Source: DATBDM01 sp036269915 (lineage in GTDB: Bacteria > Actinomycetota > Thermoleophilia > Solirubrobacterales > Solirubrobacteraceae). From it: 13,391 nt of DNA. The position numbers and the translations under genes are program-made. Positions 1 to 6,962 of the stretch are shown one piece after another. Position 1 is the first letter of the stretch. Each line of letters opens with the position of its first letter. The stretch lies in assembly GCA_036269915.1 (NCBI GenBank), contig DATBDM010000219.1, positions 1-13,391 on the forward strand, given 5' to 3'. The notes under the pieces are model-generated. The model had not been told where the DNA came from, searched no databases, and saw nothing but the letters and a program-made list of their open reading frames with translations.

Positions 1-1
1 G

Positions 2-1084
2 GGCAACGTCGAGCGCACGGGCATGGGCGCGGAGAAGCTCGACAACGCCGCCTATCTGATCCGCGGGCTCGGCGACCTGGCCGACATGGCCCGTGCGCGC
101 GGCGACGCGAACACGGTCAACTGGGCGACCACGACGGCGGCGAAGCTGCGCGCCGCCTTCGAGACGGCGTGGTGGAGCACGCCGAACAACGAGTACGCCG
201 ACTCGCTGCAGGACCCGGGCAACCATCAGCTGTTCCAGAAGCACTGGATCGGCGTGGTGCCGATGGAGGCCGAGCTGACCAGCGGCTCGCAGACGACGCC
301 CGGCCTGGCGACCTACGACCACGGGAACACCGCGCTCGCCGATCGCGAGGGCGACTGCTACAGCGGCACGCGGCCCTACAACCGCGGCATGTTCCACACG
401 GGCTGCGGCGGCGGCGCCGACGGCAAGGGCGACCTGGAGATCTTCTCGCTCAACACCGCCATCCAGGCGGTTGGCGAGGGCAACTACGGCCGCATGGGCC
501 CCGATCAGCAGCGCCGCTATACCGACGCCGACGCGGAGACGATGTTCTCCGAGCCGGCCGCCGCGGGCGGTCCCGACGAGCAGCCCGGCGCGATGCCGGA
601 GATCCTGCCCTCGCCGGGGTTCGACTCCACGGGCGACCTGGACAAGAACATCGACCGCTGCTGGACCTGCCGCTCGATGGTGATGCAGGCCTGGGGCAAC
701 TACGGCACGGTCTGGCCCGTGATCCACCAGCAGCTCGGCGTCCGCCCGTACCTGGGCGTCGGCCGGCTGGAGGTCGTCCCGCAGGTGCCCGACGGGCAGC
801 CGCGGGTGCAGGGCTCCGACATCCGGCTCGGCAAGGGCGCGGCAGACGTGCTCGCCTCGCACTCGGGTGCGACCTACACGACCACGATCGACGTGCGGCG
901 GGTCGGCCTGCGCGCACTGCGCATCGGCCACACCCTGCCGCACGGCGCCAAGGTCGCCAAGGTCAAGCTCGACGGCAAGGCGATCACGAGCTACAAGGCA
1001 CGCGAGACCAACCGCGGCGTCGAGGTCACGGCGGGCGCCCGCCCGGCCTCCGGCCCGCACACGCTGGTCGTCACCGCCGCCTGA
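2..1084 (+). CDS. six-hairpin (alpha/alpha) glycosidase family protein, C-terminal part (5' end outside window)
   Basis: The reading frame is open from base 2, before the first ATG at 23, and begins with GNVERTG, which looks like the middle of a glycosidase catalytic domain. The gene therefore starts outside the window and 360 codons are visible. The helix-rich first part (KLDNAAYLIRGLGDLADMA, then alternating helices with WW and HWIG segments) resembles (alpha/alpha)6 six-hairpin glycosidases of the glycogen-debranching/amylo-alpha-1,6-glucosidase type. From about base 740 the pattern changes to short beta strands ending in HTLVVTAA, suggesting a C-terminal beta-sandwich. Cysteines in GDCYSG, TGCGGG and CWTC (659-670) would suit a secreted, disulfide-containing protein, but the signal peptide would be outside the window. 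The family call rests on overall character; substrate and catalytic residues cannot be assigned. A hairpin follows the stop by 15 bases. Confidence 0.65.
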   Translation, partial: GNVERTGMGAEKLDNAAYLIRGLGDLADMARARGDANTVNWATTTAAKLRAAFETAWWSTPNNEYADSLQDPGNHQLFQKHWIGVVPMEAELTSGSQTTPGLATYDHGNTALADREGDCYSGTRPYNRGMFHTGCGGGADGKGDLEIFSLNTAIQAVGEGNYGRMGPDQQRRYTDADAETMFSEPAAAGGPDEQPGAMPEILPSPGFDSTGDLDKNIDRCWTCRSMVMQAWGNYGTVWPVIHQQLGVRPYLGVGRLEVVPQVPDGQPRVQGSDIRLGKGAADVLASHSGATYTTTIDVRRVGLRALRIGHTLPHGAKVAKVKLDGKAITSYKARETNRGVEVTAGARPASGPHTLVVTAA

Positions 1085-1099
1085 ACGCGGTCCGGCGCA

Positions 1100-1129
1100 G
1101 CCGCCCGCTCGGTGAGCCGAGCGGGCGGC
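1100..1129 (+). terminator. GC-rich hairpin after the glycosidase gene
   Basis: Arms GCCGCCCGCTCGG (1100-1112) and CCGAGCGGGCGGC (1117-1129) are perfect 13-bp complements around a TGAG loop. It starts 15 bases after the glycosidase stop and ends before the P450 start, the expected place for a transcription terminator. No U-run follows, so it would be a stem-only terminator of the kind common in GC-rich actinobacteria. Confidence 0.6.
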
Positions 1130-1142
1130 CGGCGGCCTTCAC

Positions 1143-1148
1143 TAGCGT
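1143..1148 (+). promoter_or_regulatory. possible -10 box for a leaderless P450 transcript
   Basis: TAGCGT fits the TANNNT pattern of actinobacterial -10 elements and ends 7 nt before the GTG start at 1156. Transcription would then begin at or one base from the start codon, giving a leaderless mRNA. No good Shine-Dalgarno precedes the GTG, which agrees with this. I see no convincing -35 box, partly because the terminator hairpin occupies that space. Confidence 0.35.
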
Positions 1149-1155
1149 CTGGGCG

Positions 1156-2307
1156 GTGCCCGACGTCCCGCTCGCGCAACTCGACGCCGACCCGCATCCC
1201 GTCCTGGCCCGTCTGCGGGCGGGCGAGCCGGTGGCCTGGATCCCGGCGCTCGGCGGCTGGCTCGTCACGCGGCGCGACCTCGCGATGGCGGTGATGCGCG
1301 ATCCCGCCGCCTTCACCGTCGACGACCCGCGCTTCACCACCGCACGCGTGGTCGGGCCGAGCATGCTCTCGACCGACGGCCCGGAGCACGCGCGCCACCG
1401 CGGGCCGTTCGCGGCGCCGTTCCGGCTCGATGCCGTCCGCGCGCGCTTCACCGCGGTCGTGGCCGCCGAGACCGATCGGCTGCTCGACGAGCTGGAGCCC
1501 CGCGGCGAGGGCGACCTGCGCCGCGGCTTCGCCGGGCCGCTCGCCGCCGCCGCGGTGACCGCGGCGCTCGGGCTCGAGTCCGCAGGGGTCGCCGCGGTGC
1601 TGCGCTGGTACGACGCGATCGTCGACGCCGTCCAGCGCATCTCAGCGGGCCGCGGGCTGCCCGGCAGCGGGCCGGCGGCGTTCGCCGACCTCTCGGCGGC
1701 GGTGCTCGAAGCACTGCGGGCGGATCCGTCGGCGTCGCTCGTGGCGGCCGCGGCGAGCGAGGGCGGCGGACTCGCGCCGGAGGAGGTCGTCTCCAACGCC
1801 GCCGTGCTGCTGTTCGGCGGGATCGAGACGACCGAGGGCATGATCGCCAACGCGCTGGTGCACCTGCTCACGCATCCGGACCAGCTCGCGCTCGTGCGCG
1901 CGGACCCGGCGCTCGTCGCGGGGGCGATCGAGGAGTCGCTGCGGCTCGAGCCGGCAGCGGCGACGATCGACCGCTACGCGACGCGCGACGTGGCGATCGG
2001 CGGCGCCGACATCGCGGCCGGCGACCTCGTGATCGTCTCGATCGCGGCGGCCAACCGCGACCCGGATGCATTCCACGATCCCGATCGCTTCGACGCGCGC
2101 CGTGCCAACGCGCGCCGCCACCTCGCCTTCGCGGGCGGCCCGCACGTGTGCGTCGGAATGCACCTCGCGCGCCTGGAGGCCCACACGGCGCTCGCCCGCG
2201 CGCTCGAGCGCCTGCCGGACCTGGAGCTCACCGACCCGGCCGAGGCAGCACCGCGCGGCCTCGTCTTCCGCAAGCCGCGCGCGGTCACCGCGCGCTGGCG
2301 AACCTAA
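1156..2307 (+). CDS. cytochrome P450
   Basis: A 383-residue soluble class I-type bacterial P450, a heme-thiolate monooxygenase that needs external ferredoxin and reductase partners, neither of which is encoded here. The I-helix oxygen-activation motif is GGIETT (221-226), the K-helix ExxR is E260-R263, and the heme loop is FAGGPHVCVG (325-334) with C332 as the axial cysteine. An RDPDAFHDPDRFD segment (301-313) is the usual pre-heme meander. The GTG at 1156 is chosen because homology-like sequence starts there; the frame stays open upstream only because it shadows the glycosidase gene. The length is slightly short but all core motifs are present. The substrate is unknown. The TAA stop lies inside a palindromic repeat shared with the convergent gene. 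Confidence 0.93.
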   Translation: MPDVPLAQLDADPHPVLARLRAGEPVAWIPALGGWLVTRRDLAMAVMRDPAAFTVDDPRFTTARVVGPSMLSTDGPEHARHRGPFAAPFRLDAVRARFTAVVAAETDRLLDELEPRGEGDLRRGFAGPLAAAAVTAALGLESAGVAAVLRWYDAIVDAVQRISAGRGLPGSGPAAFADLSAAVLEALRADPSASLVAAAASEGGGLAPEEVVSNAAVLLFGGIETTEGMIANALVHLLTHPDQLALVRADPALVAGAIEESLRLEPAAATIDRYATRDVAIGGADIAAGDLVIVSIAAANRDPDAFHDPDRFDARRANARRHLAFAGGPHVCVGMHLARLEAHTALARALERLPDLELTDPAEAAPRGLVFRKPRAVTARWRT

Positions 2308-2352
2308 AGGGGGTCTGACCCCCTTTAGGTAAAGAGGGTCTGACCCCCTTTA
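2302..2352. repeat. tandem pair of palindromes carrying both convergent stop codons; likely bidirectional terminator
   Basis: The first copy spans 2302-2330: a 14-nt arm ACCTAAAGGGGGTC, a single central T, then the exact reverse complement. The second copy (about 2330-2352) is the same palindrome with one mismatch (AAAGAGGGTC against GACCCCCTTT) and starts 25 nt later. The TAA of the P450 (2305-2307) is in the first copy and the TAA of the minus-strand membrane protein (2352-2350) is in the second. Each copy can fold into a strong RNA stem followed by a short T-run on either strand, so a bidirectional terminator is the simplest role. The AAAGGGGGTC core has lower GC than its surroundings and may be a dispersed genomic repeat. 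Confidence 0.8.
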
Positions 2353-3618
2353 GAAATCGCCGCCTCCGCCGAAGTCCCCGCCGCCGCCGAAGTCGCCGCC
2401 TCCACCCCAGTCCCCGCCGCCGCCGAAGTCGCCACCGCCGCCCCAGTCGCCGCCGCCGTCGCCCCACGCCGCGCCCGGGGAGATCGCCTCGCCGAGCAGG
2501 GTGCCGAAGACCAGCCCCGGCAGCAGGCCGCCGCCGTAGAAGCCGCCCGCCCACGGCGCGTACATCGGGCCGGCGTCCCAGTACGGGGTGCGGCGGCCGC
2601 CGACCATCACCTCGCGCATCTCGGGATCGTCACCGCGCTCGACGCGCTGCGCGTCGGCCTCGCAGGCAGGCACCATGCGCGGCGCACCGCCCGGCGGCGC
2701 CCACTCGACCTCGCGGCTCGACGGGCCGTGGCGCGGGTCGAAGAAGCACGGCACGCTGCGCTCCGGCGCGGGCCGGCCCTCCGAGCGCGCCTTCGCGGTC
2801 GCCATCGCCCAGCGGCCCTCCTCGAGCGCGGAGGAGACCTCGGCGAGGTCCGGGGGGCGCCGCGCGCTCTCCCAGCCGCGGTTCGCGCGGTCGTAGGCGC
2901 CGACCGCCTGCGCGTAGGCGTCGCGCACCTCCGGATCCACGCCGGGCATCTGCACGTCGAGGTCGAGCGCACGAATGTCGTCGCCGAGCGCGACGAGGTC
3001 GTCGCGCGCGTTCTCCTTGACCTCGGCGAACTCCGCGTCCTCCTCGCGGCGGCGCCGGCGGCGCGAGATCAGCAGCGCCCCGCCGATCAGCACGCCGAGG
3101 ACCAGGATCGCGATCGCGACGCCGCCGCCCGAGCCGCCGCCGCCGCCGGCGCCGCCCGACTGCAGCGAGCCGACACGGTCGACGAAGTCGACGAGAATTG
3201 CCTCGGCGCCGTCGCCGCTGTGGGCGCCGCGCGCCTCCGTCGCCGCGTCGGCGACCCCGGAGGTCGTGGTGCTGCCGCCGGAGAACGACCGCCCGGCGAC
3301 GACCGCGTAGTTGCCGTCGCGCTGCAGCGAGGACGCGAGCTGGTGGGCGATCCCGTTGGGCGAGCCGCCGGCTTGGTTCTTCGCGGCCGCCGGAAGCACC
3401 GCGATGTACATCGGCCCGGCGCCGGTCTTGGAGATCTCCTGCCGCAGGCGATCCTGCTCGGAGGCGGTGAGCTGGACCTCCGCGTCCGGAGCGACGTAGA
3501 CCGGGTCGCTCGCTAGCGCCTGCGCCGCGCGGTCGACGATCGTCCCCGCCTGCGCCGCGGGCGGCCCGACAAGGGTGCTCAGCAGCGCCGCGAGCAGGGT
3601 GACCCGGCGCACCATCAT
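2350..3618 (-). CDS. secretory membrane protein with glycine-rich GGGGDF/GGGGDW C-terminal repeats (TPM/YgcG-like architecture)
   Basis: A 422-residue protein of unknown function. Residues 1-24 look like a signal peptide ending AQA. Residues 25-150 form a domain likely outside the membrane (ASEQDRLRQEI, then MYIAVLPAAA and ILVDFVD strands), similar in layout to TPM-type proteins. A Gly/Ser-rich linker (154-166) leads to one transmembrane helix (about 167-185), followed by an RRRRRRR cytoplasmic anchor. The cytoplasmic part has helices (195-285) and a two-cysteine motif, CFFDPRHGPS to VPAC (C291, C319). The tail (387-422) is repeats of GGGGD plus F or W. The start at 3618 gives an ATGA overlap with the upstream SRPBCC gene; an alternative ATG is one codon later. 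It is the last gene of the cysK operon and its link to sulfur metabolism is unclear. Confidence 0.8.
   Translation of the reverse strand: MMVRRVTLLAALLSTLVGPPAAQAGTIVDRAAQALASDPVYVAPDAEVQLTASEQDRLRQEISKTGAGPMYIAVLPAAAKNQAGGSPNGIAHQLASSLQRDGNYAVVAGRSFSGGSTTTSGVADAATEARGAHSGDGAEAILVDFVDRVGSLQSGGAGGGGGSGGGVAIAILVLGVLIGGALLISRRRRRREEDAEFAEVKENARDDLVALGDDIRALDLDVQMPGVDPEVRDAYAQAVGAYDRANRGWESARRPPDLAEVSSALEEGRWAMATAKARSEGRPAPERSVPCFFDPRHGPSSREVEWAPPGGAPRMVPACEADAQRVERGDDPEMREVMVGGRRTPYWDAGPMYAPWAGGFYGGGLLPGLVFGTLLGEAISPGAAWGDGGGDWGGGGDFGGGGDWGGGGDFGGGGDFGGGGDF
2353..2460 (-). repeat. 18-bp coding tandem repeats (GGGGDF/GGGGDW)
   Basis: Six hexapeptide units, the first imperfect, alternate early between DW and DF and end in three DF units, encoded by about 18-nt repeats. 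Synonymous differences (tcc/tcg, ccg/ccc, cct/cca) between units show they are not a very recent slippage expansion. Similar Gly-Asp-aromatic tails end many TPM/YgcG-type membrane proteins, so the peptide rather than the DNA is probably what is conserved. Confidence 0.85.
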
Positions 3619-4049
3619 GCGGCCTCGGCGAGCAGCCCCCGCAACCGCTCGAGGTCCTCGGTCAGCTTGCGCTCCAGCCGCGGCTGGACGGCGGGCAGCA
3701 GCAGCCGCGCGGTGAGGCCCTTGGCCTTCGCCTCCAGTGACTGCGTGAGCCGCGTCCCGCCGCCGTCGGGCGCAAGCGCGTAGACGTTGACGACGTCGAT
3801 GCCGTTCGTCGTGAAGCGCGACTCGGCGCCGCCGGGCGGCTCGTAGCGGGTGATCTCCATGTCCACGTCGACGGTCTGCCCGCTCACCTCGAGCCGCTGA
3901 CGCACGTGGGCGCCGAGACCGATCGGCCCGCCCGGCTCGTAGCGATCGAGGTTCCCGGTCCAGCGCGGGACCAGCTCGGCCTCGAACAGCCACGGGAAGA
4001 CCTCCTCCGGCGGCCTCGGGACGGTCACCGTTCGGGAGAAGCTCGACAT
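3615..4049 (-). CDS. SRPBCC (START-like/polyketide cyclase) family protein
   Basis: 144 residues. The opening SSFSRTVTVPRPPEEVFPWL, followed by an ELVPRW segment, is the typical first strand and helix of the SRPBCC fold, which forms a deep hydrophobic ligand pocket. The middle has alternating strands (VDVDMEITRYEPP, SRFTTNG, GGTRLTQSLEAKA) and the end is the long C-terminal helix (111-142) that closes the pocket, so the domain is complete. No ligand or enzyme activity can be inferred. The start ATG (4049) is 8 nt after the cysE stop, with a GGAGG about 12 nt upstream inside the cysE end. Its TGA overlaps the ATG of the next gene. It sits in the operon as a passenger or an uncharacterised partner. 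Confidence 0.85.
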   Translation of the reverse strand: MSSFSRTVTVPRPPEEVFPWLFEAELVPRWTGNLDRYEPGGPIGLGAHVRQRLEVSGQTVDVDMEITRYEPPGGAESRFTTNGIDVVNVYALAPDGGGTRLTQSLEAKAKGLTARLLLPAVQPRLERKLTEDLERLRGLLAEAA

Positions 4050-4057
4050 CTGGGGGT

Positions 4058-4795
4058 TCAGCCTCCGGCCGGGTTGGGGCCGCGCGCGGGGCGCAGCGGG
4101 ACGACGTCGGCGTCGTCGGACTCGCGCCCGTGCAGGCGGTCGACCTCGCGCTCGAGCTCGGCGATGCGCGCCGACATCTGCTTCATCGCGTCGGCGATCG
4201 GGTCCGGCAGGTGCACCCAGTCGGCGTCGGGACCCTCGGGGCGCATCCCGTCGACGCGGACCACCTGGCCGGGGTTGCCGACCACCGTGGAGTTCGGCGG
4301 CACGTCGTGGATCACGACCGCGTTGGCGCCGACCTTGGCGCCGTGGCCGATCGTGATCGGGCCGAGCAGCTTGGCGCCCGAGCCGATCGTCACGTTGTCC
4401 TGCACGGTCGGGTGGCGCTTGCCGCGCGCGAAGCCGGTGCCGCCGAGCGTCACGCCCTGGTACATCGTCACGTCGTCGCCGATCTGCGCGGTCTCGCCGA
4501 TCACCACGCCCATCCCGTGGTCGATGAAGAGCCCGCGGCCGATCCGCGCCGCCGGATGGATCTCGACGCCGGTCATCGTCCGCGTGACGTAGGCGATCGC
4601 GCGCGGGAGCACGGGGACGCCGGCGCCCGCCAGCGCGTGCGCGATGCGATGGGCGAGCAGCGCATGGACGCCCGGCCAGGCGGCGAGGATCCCCGGTGCG
4701 GCGACGCCCGTGGCCGCGGGATCGCGCTCCTGGGCGGCCCGGACGTCGCGCCGGACCTCCTGGACGACCAGCCGCACGCTCGAGAAGCCCGTCAT
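4058..4795 (-). CDS. cysE: serine O-acetyltransferase
   Basis: Transfers acetyl from acetyl-CoA to L-serine, giving O-acetylserine for CysK. 245 residues. A short helical N-domain (about 1-70) is followed by a left-handed beta-helix of hexapeptide repeats (about 75-175). Key segments are GVEIHPAARIG, the catalytic FIDHGMG (D92, H93), GETAQIG, GGTGFARGKRHP (H128) and VGNPGQVV. After the beta-helix comes a helical, probably coiled-coil segment (about 201-225) and an Arg/Pro/Gly-rich tail ending NPAGG. The tail lacks the terminal isoleucine that E. coli-type CysE inserts into the CysK active site. The start is fixed by an ATGA overlap with the upstream ThiF-like gene, and a GGGGGGAC run lies just before it. 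The cysK context supports the function; a related hexapeptide acyltransferase is the only real alternative. Confidence 0.93.
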   Translation of the reverse strand: MTGFSSVRLVVQEVRRDVRAAQERDPAATGVAAPGILAAWPGVHALLAHRIAHALAGAGVPVLPRAIAYVTRTMTGVEIHPAARIGRGLFIDHGMGVVIGETAQIGDDVTMYQGVTLGGTGFARGKRHPTVQDNVTIGSGAKLLGPITIGHGAKVGANAVVIHDVPPNSTVVGNPGQVVRVDGMRPEGPDADWVHLPDPIADAMKQMSARIAELEREVDRLHGRESDDADVVPLRPARGPNPAGG

Positions 4796-5694
4796 GTCCC
4801 CCCAAGGGTACGCGGGCCGCAGTCGGGGCAGTCCTCCCGGCGGCGGACGCCGACCCGCAGGAAGTCGAGGTCGGCGAGGTCGGCCTGCAGGAACGCTCCG
4901 GTCAGGGGGCGCCCCACGCCCGTCAGCAGCTTGAGCGCCTCCAGCGCCTGCAGCGAGCCGATCACCCCGGCGGCCGGGCCGAGCACGCCCGCCTCCGCGC
5001 AGCTCGGCACGCTGCCAGGCGGCGGCGGCTCCGGGAACGCGCAGCGATAGCACGCGGTCGCCCCCGGCCGGATCGCCATCACCAGCCCGCTCATCCCGAC
5101 GACGCCGCCCTCGACGAGCGCGACGCCCGCCGCGCAGCAGGCGGCGTTGACCGCGTAGCGGGTGGCGAACGAGTCCGAGCAGTCGACCACGAGGTCGTGG
5201 CCGGCGAGCAGCCCCTCGGCGTTGTCGGCGTCGAGGCGCACGCGGTAGGGCTCGACCACGACGTCCGGGTTGAGGAAGCGCAGCTTGGCGGCCGCGCTCT
5301 CGGCCTTCGGCACCCCGAGATCGGGCGTGAAGTGCAGGAACTGGCGCGCGAGGTTGGAGCGCTCGACGGCGTCGTCGTCGAGCAGGCCGATCCGCCCCAC
5401 GCCGGCGCCGGCCAGGTAGCTCGCGACGGGCGACCCGAGCGCGCCGGCGCCGACCACCACCACGCTGGCGTCGCGCAGCGCGAGCTGCGCGGCCTCGCTC
5501 CACTCGGGCAGCACGAGCTGGCGCGAGTAGCGCTCGAGCTCCTCCGGCTCGAGCCGGTCGTCCGCGCGCCGCGGGAGCACGAGCTCCTCGGGCTCGGCCT
5601 CGGGCTCCCGCTCACGGCGGGCCGGCTCGGTCGCGCGGCGCGCCTCGCGGGCGACGGCGCCGAGCTCGCGGAAGAAGGCGCGGCGGTCGCTCAT
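4792..5694 (-). CDS. ThiF/MoeB/HesA-type E1-like adenylyltransferase
   Basis: 300 residues. This family adenylates the C-terminal glycine of ubiquitin-like sulfur carriers (ThiS, MoaD, CysO) so that sulfur can be loaded. Visible features are the nucleotide loop GAGALGSP (82-89), an acidic LLDDD after the next strand (104-108), SNLARQ (113-118), K130, DCSDSF (171-176), the zinc pairs CYRC (C215, C218) and CPDC (C289, C292), and PSCAEAGVLGP, whose C232 corresponds to the catalytic-cysteine region. There is no C-terminal rhodanese domain, unlike MoeZ/MOCS3. An unusual charged N-terminal extension of about 50 residues precedes the canonical YSRQLVLPEW. The start at 5694 gives an ATGA overlap with the tusA stop, and the stop overlaps the cysE start in the same way. 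No GG-tailed carrier gene is seen nearby. Confidence 0.92.
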   Translation of the reverse strand: MSDRRAFFRELGAVAREARRATEPARREREPEAEPEELVLPRRADDRLEPEELERYSRQLVLPEWSEAAQLALRDASVVVVGAGALGSPVASYLAGAGVGRIGLLDDDAVERSNLARQFLHFTPDLGVPKAESAAAKLRFLNPDVVVEPYRVRLDADNAEGLLAGHDLVVDCSDSFATRYAVNAACCAAGVALVEGGVVGMSGLVMAIRPGATACYRCAFPEPPPPGSVPSCAEAGVLGPAAGVIGSLQALEALKLLTGVGRPLTGAFLQADLADLDFLRVGVRRREDCPDCGPRTLGGT

Positions 5695-5900
5695 GCGCGC
5701 ACGATCCGCACCGTGCTGCCCTCGACGCTGACCGCGTGCCCGGCCTCCGCGGCGGAGCGCGGCACGTTCTCGAGCGCCTCGCCCTCGGGGCAGGCGACCT
5801 CGAGCGCGTCGCCGGGCGCCATCCGCTCGAGCTCGAGCTTGGTCGCGACCCAGGTCATCGGGCAGCGCAGGCCGGTGATGTCGAGGGTCCGGGTCGCCAC
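5691..5900 (-). CDS. TusA-family sulfur carrier protein
   Basis: 69 residues, close to the normal size for TusA/SirA/YedF/YeeD proteins, which carry sulfur as a persulfide on one cysteine. The signature LDITGLRCPMTWVATKLELE holds the Cys-Pro pair (C13-P14) at the start of the first helix. The middle GDALEVACPEGEAL and the final strand STVRIVRA match the two-layer alpha/beta fold. A second cysteine (C37) follows the second strand. The C-terminus is not Gly-Gly, so it is not a ubiquitin-like carrier of the CysO type. It starts with GTG (5900-5898), 9 nt after the esterase stop, with no clear ribosome binding site. Its stop overlaps the E1-like gene. The position between cysK and cysE suggests sulfur delivery for cysteine or another thio-compound. 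Confidence 0.9.
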   Translation of the reverse strand: MATRTLDITGLRCPMTWVATKLELERMAPGDALEVACPEGEALENVPRSAAEAGHAVSVEGSTVRIVRA

Positions 5901-5909
5901 CCGTCGAGC

Positions 5910-6962
5910 TTAGGCGCTGAGGGCTGTGGCGAGGAAGTGGACGGCGAGCGGGTAGCGCCAGGTGATCCCGCCGTGGGTGCCGTCGAAGAGCTCGAGCGTG
6001 TGCTCCACGCCGAGCTTGTCGAGCTCGGCGGAGAAGGCCTGGGCGCCGAGGTCGAGGTAGTACTCGTCGCGCAGCCCGGCGTCGAGGTAGACGGCACGCA
6101 TCGAGCGCAGCGCGTCCGCGCGCTGCGGCGCCATCCGGACCGGGTCCTTCTCGAGCCACTGGGCCCACACGTCCTCGACGAGCCGGCCGTCGGCGTCGAA
6201 CGGCAGCAGCGCGCGCCCCGGCGCCGCCGGATCCGGCGAGTACGCGGCCGCGTAGCCGTACATCTCGATCGGCCCGAAGAAGCGGGGGTCGGCGTGGCCG
6301 GCGGCGTCGAGCTCTGAGAAGAAGCGCTCCCACGAGCCGCCGTAGTCGTCGCGCAGCGTGCGCGCCACCTTCGGGAACGCCGGCTGGTAGGACGCCTCGA
6401 ACAGCGCGTCGCCGGCGTGGGAGGCGAGCGCGCCGAAGACGTCCGGGCGCAGCATCGGCACGACCATCGCGCCGTAGCCGCCGGAGGACTTGCCGGTGAG
6501 CCCGCGTCGCTCGCGCTCGGGCGCGGTCGGGTAGCGCTCGTCGACGAAGGGGACGACCTCGTCGCAGAGGTAGTCCAGGTAGCGGCCGGTCGAGCTCGAG
6601 TTGAGGAACTGCGAGCCGCCGAAGCGCGTCCACGCGTCGACGAAGACCAGCAGCGCGTCAGGCGTGTCGCCGGCCGCGAACAGCGCGTCGAAGCGCTCGA
6701 TCACGGTCGGCTCGAACGCGTCGCGGCGCAGCCACATGTCGAGCTGGCCCGTGTAGCCCTGGATCAGGTAGATGACCGGCAGCGGCCGCGGATGGTCGAC
6801 CTCGACGCCCGGCGGCCGGTAGACCCACAGCGGCCGGCGCGCGGGATCGCCGATCGGGTTGCCGGCGAGCGCGTCGGACTCGACGACGAGGCGGTCGAGC
6901 GTCCCGTGCATCGGGCGCTCCCACGGCGCGCCGGACGGGCCCTCGACCTCGCGCAGGCTCAT
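5910..6962 (-). CDS. putative alpha/beta-hydrolase esterase (esterase D/PF00756-like)
   Basis: 350 residues. The nucleophile elbow GKSSGG (157-162) gives a GxSxG with S159. LPVIYLIQGYTG (61-72) is the oxyanion strand and loop, LRDEYYLD (297-304) probably carries the acid, and GTHGGITWRYPL (328-339) carries the catalytic histidine H330. This layout is that of the esterase D family, which includes S-formylglutathione hydrolase, enterochelin esterase and mycolyltransferases. There is no signal peptide, so it is probably cytoplasmic. The start at 6962 is chosen because it makes an ATGA overlap with cysK; the frame upstream is a shadow of cysK. In a cysteine operon, a thioester or O-acyl hydrolase is plausible, but the substrate cannot be read from sequence. 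Confidence 0.85.
   Translation of the reverse strand: MSLREVEGPSGAPWERPMHGTLDRLVVESDALAGNPIGDPARRPLWVYRPPGVEVDHPRPLPVIYLIQGYTGQLDMWLRRDAFEPTVIERFDALFAAGDTPDALLVFVDAWTRFGGSQFLNSSSTGRYLDYLCDEVVPFVDERYPTAPERERRGLTGKSSGGYGAMVVPMLRPDVFGALASHAGDALFEASYQPAFPKVARTLRDDYGGSWERFFSELDAAGHADPRFFGPIEMYGYAAAYSPDPAAPGRALLPFDADGRLVEDVWAQWLEKDPVRMAPQRADALRSMRAVYLDAGLRDEYYLDLGAQAFSAELDKLGVEHTLELFDGTHGGITWRYPLAVHFLATALSA

Noticed and set aside
169..1155. Long upstream extension of the P450 frame
   Set aside because: It is an Arg/Pro/Gly-rich shadow of the glycosidase gene on the same strand; P450-like sequence begins only at the GTG at 1156.
2302..2463. Clustered repeats that might suggest a CRISPR array
   Set aside because: There are only two palindromes with no spacers between them, and the neighbouring 18-bp repeats code for the GGGGDF/GGGGDW tail of a protein.
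4058..4066. C-terminal Gly-Gly on CysE, and LGGT on the E1-like protein, as possible sulfur-carrier tails
   Set aside because: Neither protein has a ubiquitin-like fold, the GH15 enzyme also ends in GG, and glycine is very common in this genome, so chance is the simpler explanation.
4696..5913. 405-codon plus-strand frame opposite the E1-like and tusA genes
   Set aside because: Product of GC-rich codon bias on the opposite strand; the minus-strand genes have full family motifs and coupled starts.
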